NCBI RefSeq assembly: GCF_026262505.1
Contig: NC_067207.1
Coordinates: forward strand, 24,210,082 to 24,274,081
From: Trichomonas vaginalis G3
Taxonomy: Eukaryota; Parabasalia; Trichomonadida; Trichomonadidae
DNA length: 64,000 bases
Direction of reading: 5' to 3'
Below the pieces are notes generated by a model that worked only from the letters and a program-made list of their open reading frames with translations, did not search any database and had not been told where the DNA came from. Shown here in pieces: positions 61,213 to 64,000 of this stretch (position 1 is the stretch's first letter; the number at the start of each line of letters is the position of its first letter). The position numbers and the translations under genes were made by a program.

Positions 61213-62925
61213 ATGAAGAAATTAGGTGAAGAATATCATTGTGATAGTGATATTTATATAAGAGAACTTTCAGATTTTGATATACAACTTAAAAATTCAG
61301 TTGCTCAAATAATCATAAATGATGATGAAAAAGAGTTATTGAACATGATGAAACAACCAAATGCTGATCGCAATCGTGCACTTCGTAATTGTATCTTATT
61401 TGGAGCGGTTAATTGTTTCAAGTTATTAAGAACTCAATTTCAAGTTCAAATCACAAAAGAATGTCTTGATGATGCATTTTGTAGGAACAATCAATATATA
61501 ATAGAAGAATGTTTGAAAGAACAAAAACATGATTTAAATACAATGAAGTATGCTGTTATTTCTCATAACATCAAAAATGTTATTAAATTGATGAATGAAT
61601 ACAATTTAACAATTCCAGTAGAAACTTGTATTTTTAATGCTAATTTTCATGCATATCTTATTTATTTAAATCGAACTAATGATTTCAACACATGTTTTGT
61701 ATATTCTCCATATTTTAATTTTGAATTTCTTTGTGAATATTTACTTTCAAATGGCGCTAACATTAACTCTGTACAAGAAGACGGTTGTTCGGCTCTTCAT
61801 ATTGCAGTTAAGTCAAATCTAACAAATATTGCAAAATTATTGATTTCGAAAGGAATTGATGTTAATATAAAAAGCGAACATTTTGGAACTGCACTTAATT
61901 TTGCCATATATTTAAATAATACTGGAATGGTAGAGTTACTTATCTCAAATGGAGCTAAAATCGATATCAAATCTGATTTTTTCAATTTAATATCAATTCA
62001 TGTTGGATTCATGACTAATAATTACCAAGTTGTACATTTTATTGAAAAAAGTAGTAAGCAAATAACAGGCAAAAGGAATCAAATTGGTCTCACAGCTCTA
62101 TTTCATACATCATTATTAAATAATAAAGAAATGACTCAACTTCTTATTTCACATGGTGCAAACATTAACATAACAAATAAATATGGAAATAATGCAATTT
62201 CTTATGCATTATTACGTGATTACAAAAAATTCATGGAATTATATCTTAATATAATCGTATCATCTTTCGATTTGTCTGAACAATATCAAAATTCTTTAAT
62301 CATGGAAAGCAAAAGCAATGATATAATTGAACTTTTGATTTCAAATGGTATAAATATTAATGCGAAAAATATTCATGGAAATACACCTCTGCATATAGCA
62401 GCATTATTGTCTAACACAGAATATGCAGAAATATTAATTTTACATGGTGCCGAAATCAATTCATTGAATAAATATGGTCAAACTCCTCTTGATATTGCTG
62501 TCATACGTTCGAAGTTAGAACATAGAGATTTTATCAAACTCCACGAGGGTGAAAAGAATTTTATTCAAGAAAATGGCAAAGATTTCTTTGAATCTTTAAA
62601 TGAGGAAAGCGAAATGGAATCTCTCTTAATTGCACATGGTGGAAAAACTGCCAATATGGGTAATCTCCAAAGAAAGGGTAATTTTGATATAATATTTGAT
62701 TATTTCTTCCAGAATCCTATTTTTGGAAACAAGGGAATCACAATTGATCCAAAATGGATAATTTTCCTGATAATCTTGAAAATAATCAAACGAAAAATAA
62801 ATAATGGATATGGTAATAGGATTATCCAAATATTACTATGGGTAGTTTATGGAGGCCTTTTTGAGAATCTAATCTCAGTTATTAGGGATATCTGGAATAT
62901 GATAAACTATTATTTACTCCAATGA
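61213..62925 (+). CDS. Ankyrin-repeat protein of the trichomonad DUF3447 type
   Basis: 570 codons, intact. Residues about 60-190 match the DUF3447 region: RNCILFGAVNCFKLLRTQFQ, TKECLDDAFCRNNQYIIEEC, MKYAVISHNIKNVIKLMNEY, and FNFEFLCEYLLSNGANINSV. Ankyrin repeats then run to about residue 460 (ALHIAVKSNLTNIAKLLISK, TPLHIAALLSNTEYAEILIL, TPLDIAVIRSK). Compared with typical family members the N-terminal ~100 residues are missing, so the ATG at 61213 may be a secondary start after loss of the 5' end. The last 80 residues contain two hydrophobic segments (WIIFLIILKIIK and IIQILLWVVYGGLF) not usual for the family, possibly a membrane tail. Scaffold role inferred. Confidence 0.85.
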   Translation: MKKLGEEYHCDSDIYIRELSDFDIQLKNSVAQIIINDDEKELLNMMKQPNADRNRALRNCILFGAVNCFKLLRTQFQVQITKECLDDAFCRNNQYIIEECLKEQKHDLNTMKYAVISHNIKNVIKLMNEYNLTIPVETCIFNANFHAYLIYLNRTNDFNTCFVYSPYFNFEFLCEYLLSNGANINSVQEDGCSALHIAVKSNLTNIAKLLISKGIDVNIKSEHFGTALNFAIYLNNTGMVELLISNGAKIDIKSDFFNLISIHVGFMTNNYQVVHFIEKSSKQITGKRNQIGLTALFHTSLLNNKEMTQLLISHGANINITNKYGNNAISYALLRDYKKFMELYLNIIVSSFDLSEQYQNSLIMESKSNDIIELLISNGININAKNIHGNTPLHIAALLSNTEYAEILILHGAEINSLNKYGQTPLDIAVIRSKLEHRDFIKLHEGEKNFIQENGKDFFESLNEESEMESLLIAHGGKTANMGNLQRKGNFDIIFDYFFQNPIFGNKGITIDPKWIIFLIILKIIKRKINNGYGNRIIQILLWVVYGGLFENLISVIRDIWNMINYYLLQ

Positions 62926-63386
62926 GTACATAATAATTACTCATAAAACTCTTGAAAATTAAAAACAGTTTTACTGCCAAATATATGATCACAGATATTG
63001 AATGAATATACTTGGATGTAATCTTGACTGTTATTAAGGATAGTCTGTTTACGTCTTTAAATTGATATCGAAAAAATATATTTGCATTAATATCTCATTT
63101 CAATGTTGAAATAAATCCTTTGCTTATATGATAAGAATCATTGAGATACTGGTCTTTCAATATTCTTTGGTGTTTGAAAATGATTCGAGTATAAATTTGT
63201 ACAATATTAAATAATTTTCGCAGCATTTAATCAGAATCACTTAAAATTTTTAATATTGACAGCAACGGTTGAAAATTGCAATAATATTATGGATAATTTT
63301 CTATTGATTTCAAATCTCAAATGACAATTTCTTGTATTTCGGCTTATAAAAATGATCCAGCGATCTATTCAATTTGAACTGTGTGA
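62926..63386. other. Intergenic region before family copy 3
   Basis: AT-rich; nothing recognised. Confidence 0.4.
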
Positions 63387-64000
63387 TATCTACTAATCTA
63401 TTATACATATGAGTCTCATTATTACAAACGATACGGTCAATTTGGTCGGAGTGAAGTTAATATCTCTTGGGAATTCGAATTCCCAGGATCTCAATATGAT
63501 GAAGAACATTTATGCAATGGCACTGAATTTTCGAGATCAAACAACTTAAAATACTACGTTTCAAGTTGTTTTTTTCTTGAATTAAGTCCAAATGGTGCTG
63601 TCCGAATTAATTCCACGAGTGATGATGTTAAAACTTATACAGAATCAAATAAATTCGATTCATGTTCCTCCGGATCACAGTCTGGAGGCTCCCTCTACTT
63701 TTCGGAAAAAGGCGAATTTATTCAAACAAAAAATTTTTACATAAACTCAACAAATTTGTTTTATTCACCATCATTTTACACATCAGTTTCCGAAAAACCA
63801 AATTATAAAAATCACGCAAATGAAACTATAATTTACAATTGCGGCAGTTCAGAACTTGAATGCAGACTTACATCTTTCATGAACTGCGGCTTTATAATCA
63901 TGAATCAATGCAATATTACGCAAAATAGAGTTAAAGAGTATTATGCAGGATATTTAACAGAAACAATTACCTCTGATTCATTTATAACTTGTGTCAATTC
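63387..64000 (+). pseudogene. Asn/Ser-rich extracellular repeat-family protein, copy 3, runs off the window
   Basis: Open from a TGA at 63384-63386 to the window end. It contains the family landmarks ISWEFEFPGSQYDEEHLCNG, LKYYVSSCFFLELSPNGA, SCSSGSQSGGSLYFSEKGEF, NETIIYNCGSSELEC and GFIIMNQCNITQNRV. As in copies 1 and 2, no ATG precedes the conserved region in frame. The 3' part is outside the window. More diverged than copies 1 and 2 are from each other. Confidence 0.55.

Noticed and set aside
61140-61215. Possible intron at CAGGTATGAAG before the ankyrin start
   Set aside because: I found no branch/acceptor ACTAACACACAG, which trichomonad introns require; loss of the 5' end is simpler.

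Overview
The window is from a trichomonad parabasalid, most probably Trichomonas vaginalis or a close relative. The evidence is an AT-rich sequence, single-exon genes, very short intergenic spacers, at least one initiator-like TCATTTA just upstream of a start codon, stop codons that overlap TAAA, an ankyrin protein of the large trichomonad DUF3447 type, and a Maverick/Polinton carrying KilA-N genes. I saw no tRNA, rRNA, CRISPR array or bacterial operon.

Host genes. The left end carries a 5'-truncated bromodomain protein (to 674), an Nsp1/Nup62-like nucleoporin (915-1583, minus) and a Rab GTPase (2236-2823). The middle is dominated by one 3970-residue dynein heavy chain (34436-46348, minus) whose AAA1 nucleotide site looks degenerate. 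Further right are a small coiled-coil protein (47804-48265, minus), an unrecognised basic protein (50186-50731), a broken type I surface protein (51398-53440, minus), a PP-loop protein of TtcA/Ctu1 type that lacks the PP-loop (55140-55859), a 925-residue alpha-solenoid protein (56579-59356) and an ankyrin protein (61213-62925). Three copies of one extracellular, Asn-rich repetitive family lie at 32797-33804, 53657-54703 and 63387-64000. Copy 2 is followed by a duplicated scrap of the dynein gene, and a second dynein scrap lies at 1736-1823.

Mobile DNA. From 3253 to 31558 the window is a nest of transposons, each with its own target-site duplication. The outermost has TAGGG termini and an 8-bp duplication (hAT-like). 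Inside it is a TTAA-bounded inverted repeat (Kolobok- or piggyBac-like, 4556-31183). That in turn contains a 1.1-kb hAT-like MITE (4627-5739, 8-bp duplication), a 362-bp Mutator-like MITE (7272-7633, 11-bp duplication) and a 23-kb Maverick/Polinton (7800-30893, 63-bp terminal inverted repeats, TATAA duplication). A second small TTAA element lies at 59435-60483.

The Maverick. It keeps a nearly complete but frameshift-ridden virus gene set: N6-adenine DNA methyltransferase, small membrane and virion-like proteins, a fibre with a phage-type tail-collar tip, integrase, two paralogous proteins in opposite orientation, two KilA-N genes, packaging ATPase, SF3 helicase, a penton-like protein, a probable double jelly-roll major capsid protein and several structural-type proteins. 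I saw no protein-primed DNA polymerase or adenain-type protease; only an acidic 3' gene remnant remains next to the left terminal repeat. Regulatory DNA is very compact: 17-18-bp divergent spacers, 30-bp promoter leaders reused between genes, a perfect palindrome shared by two convergent stop codons, and three blocks of repeats and hairpins upstream of the KilA-N-type genes.
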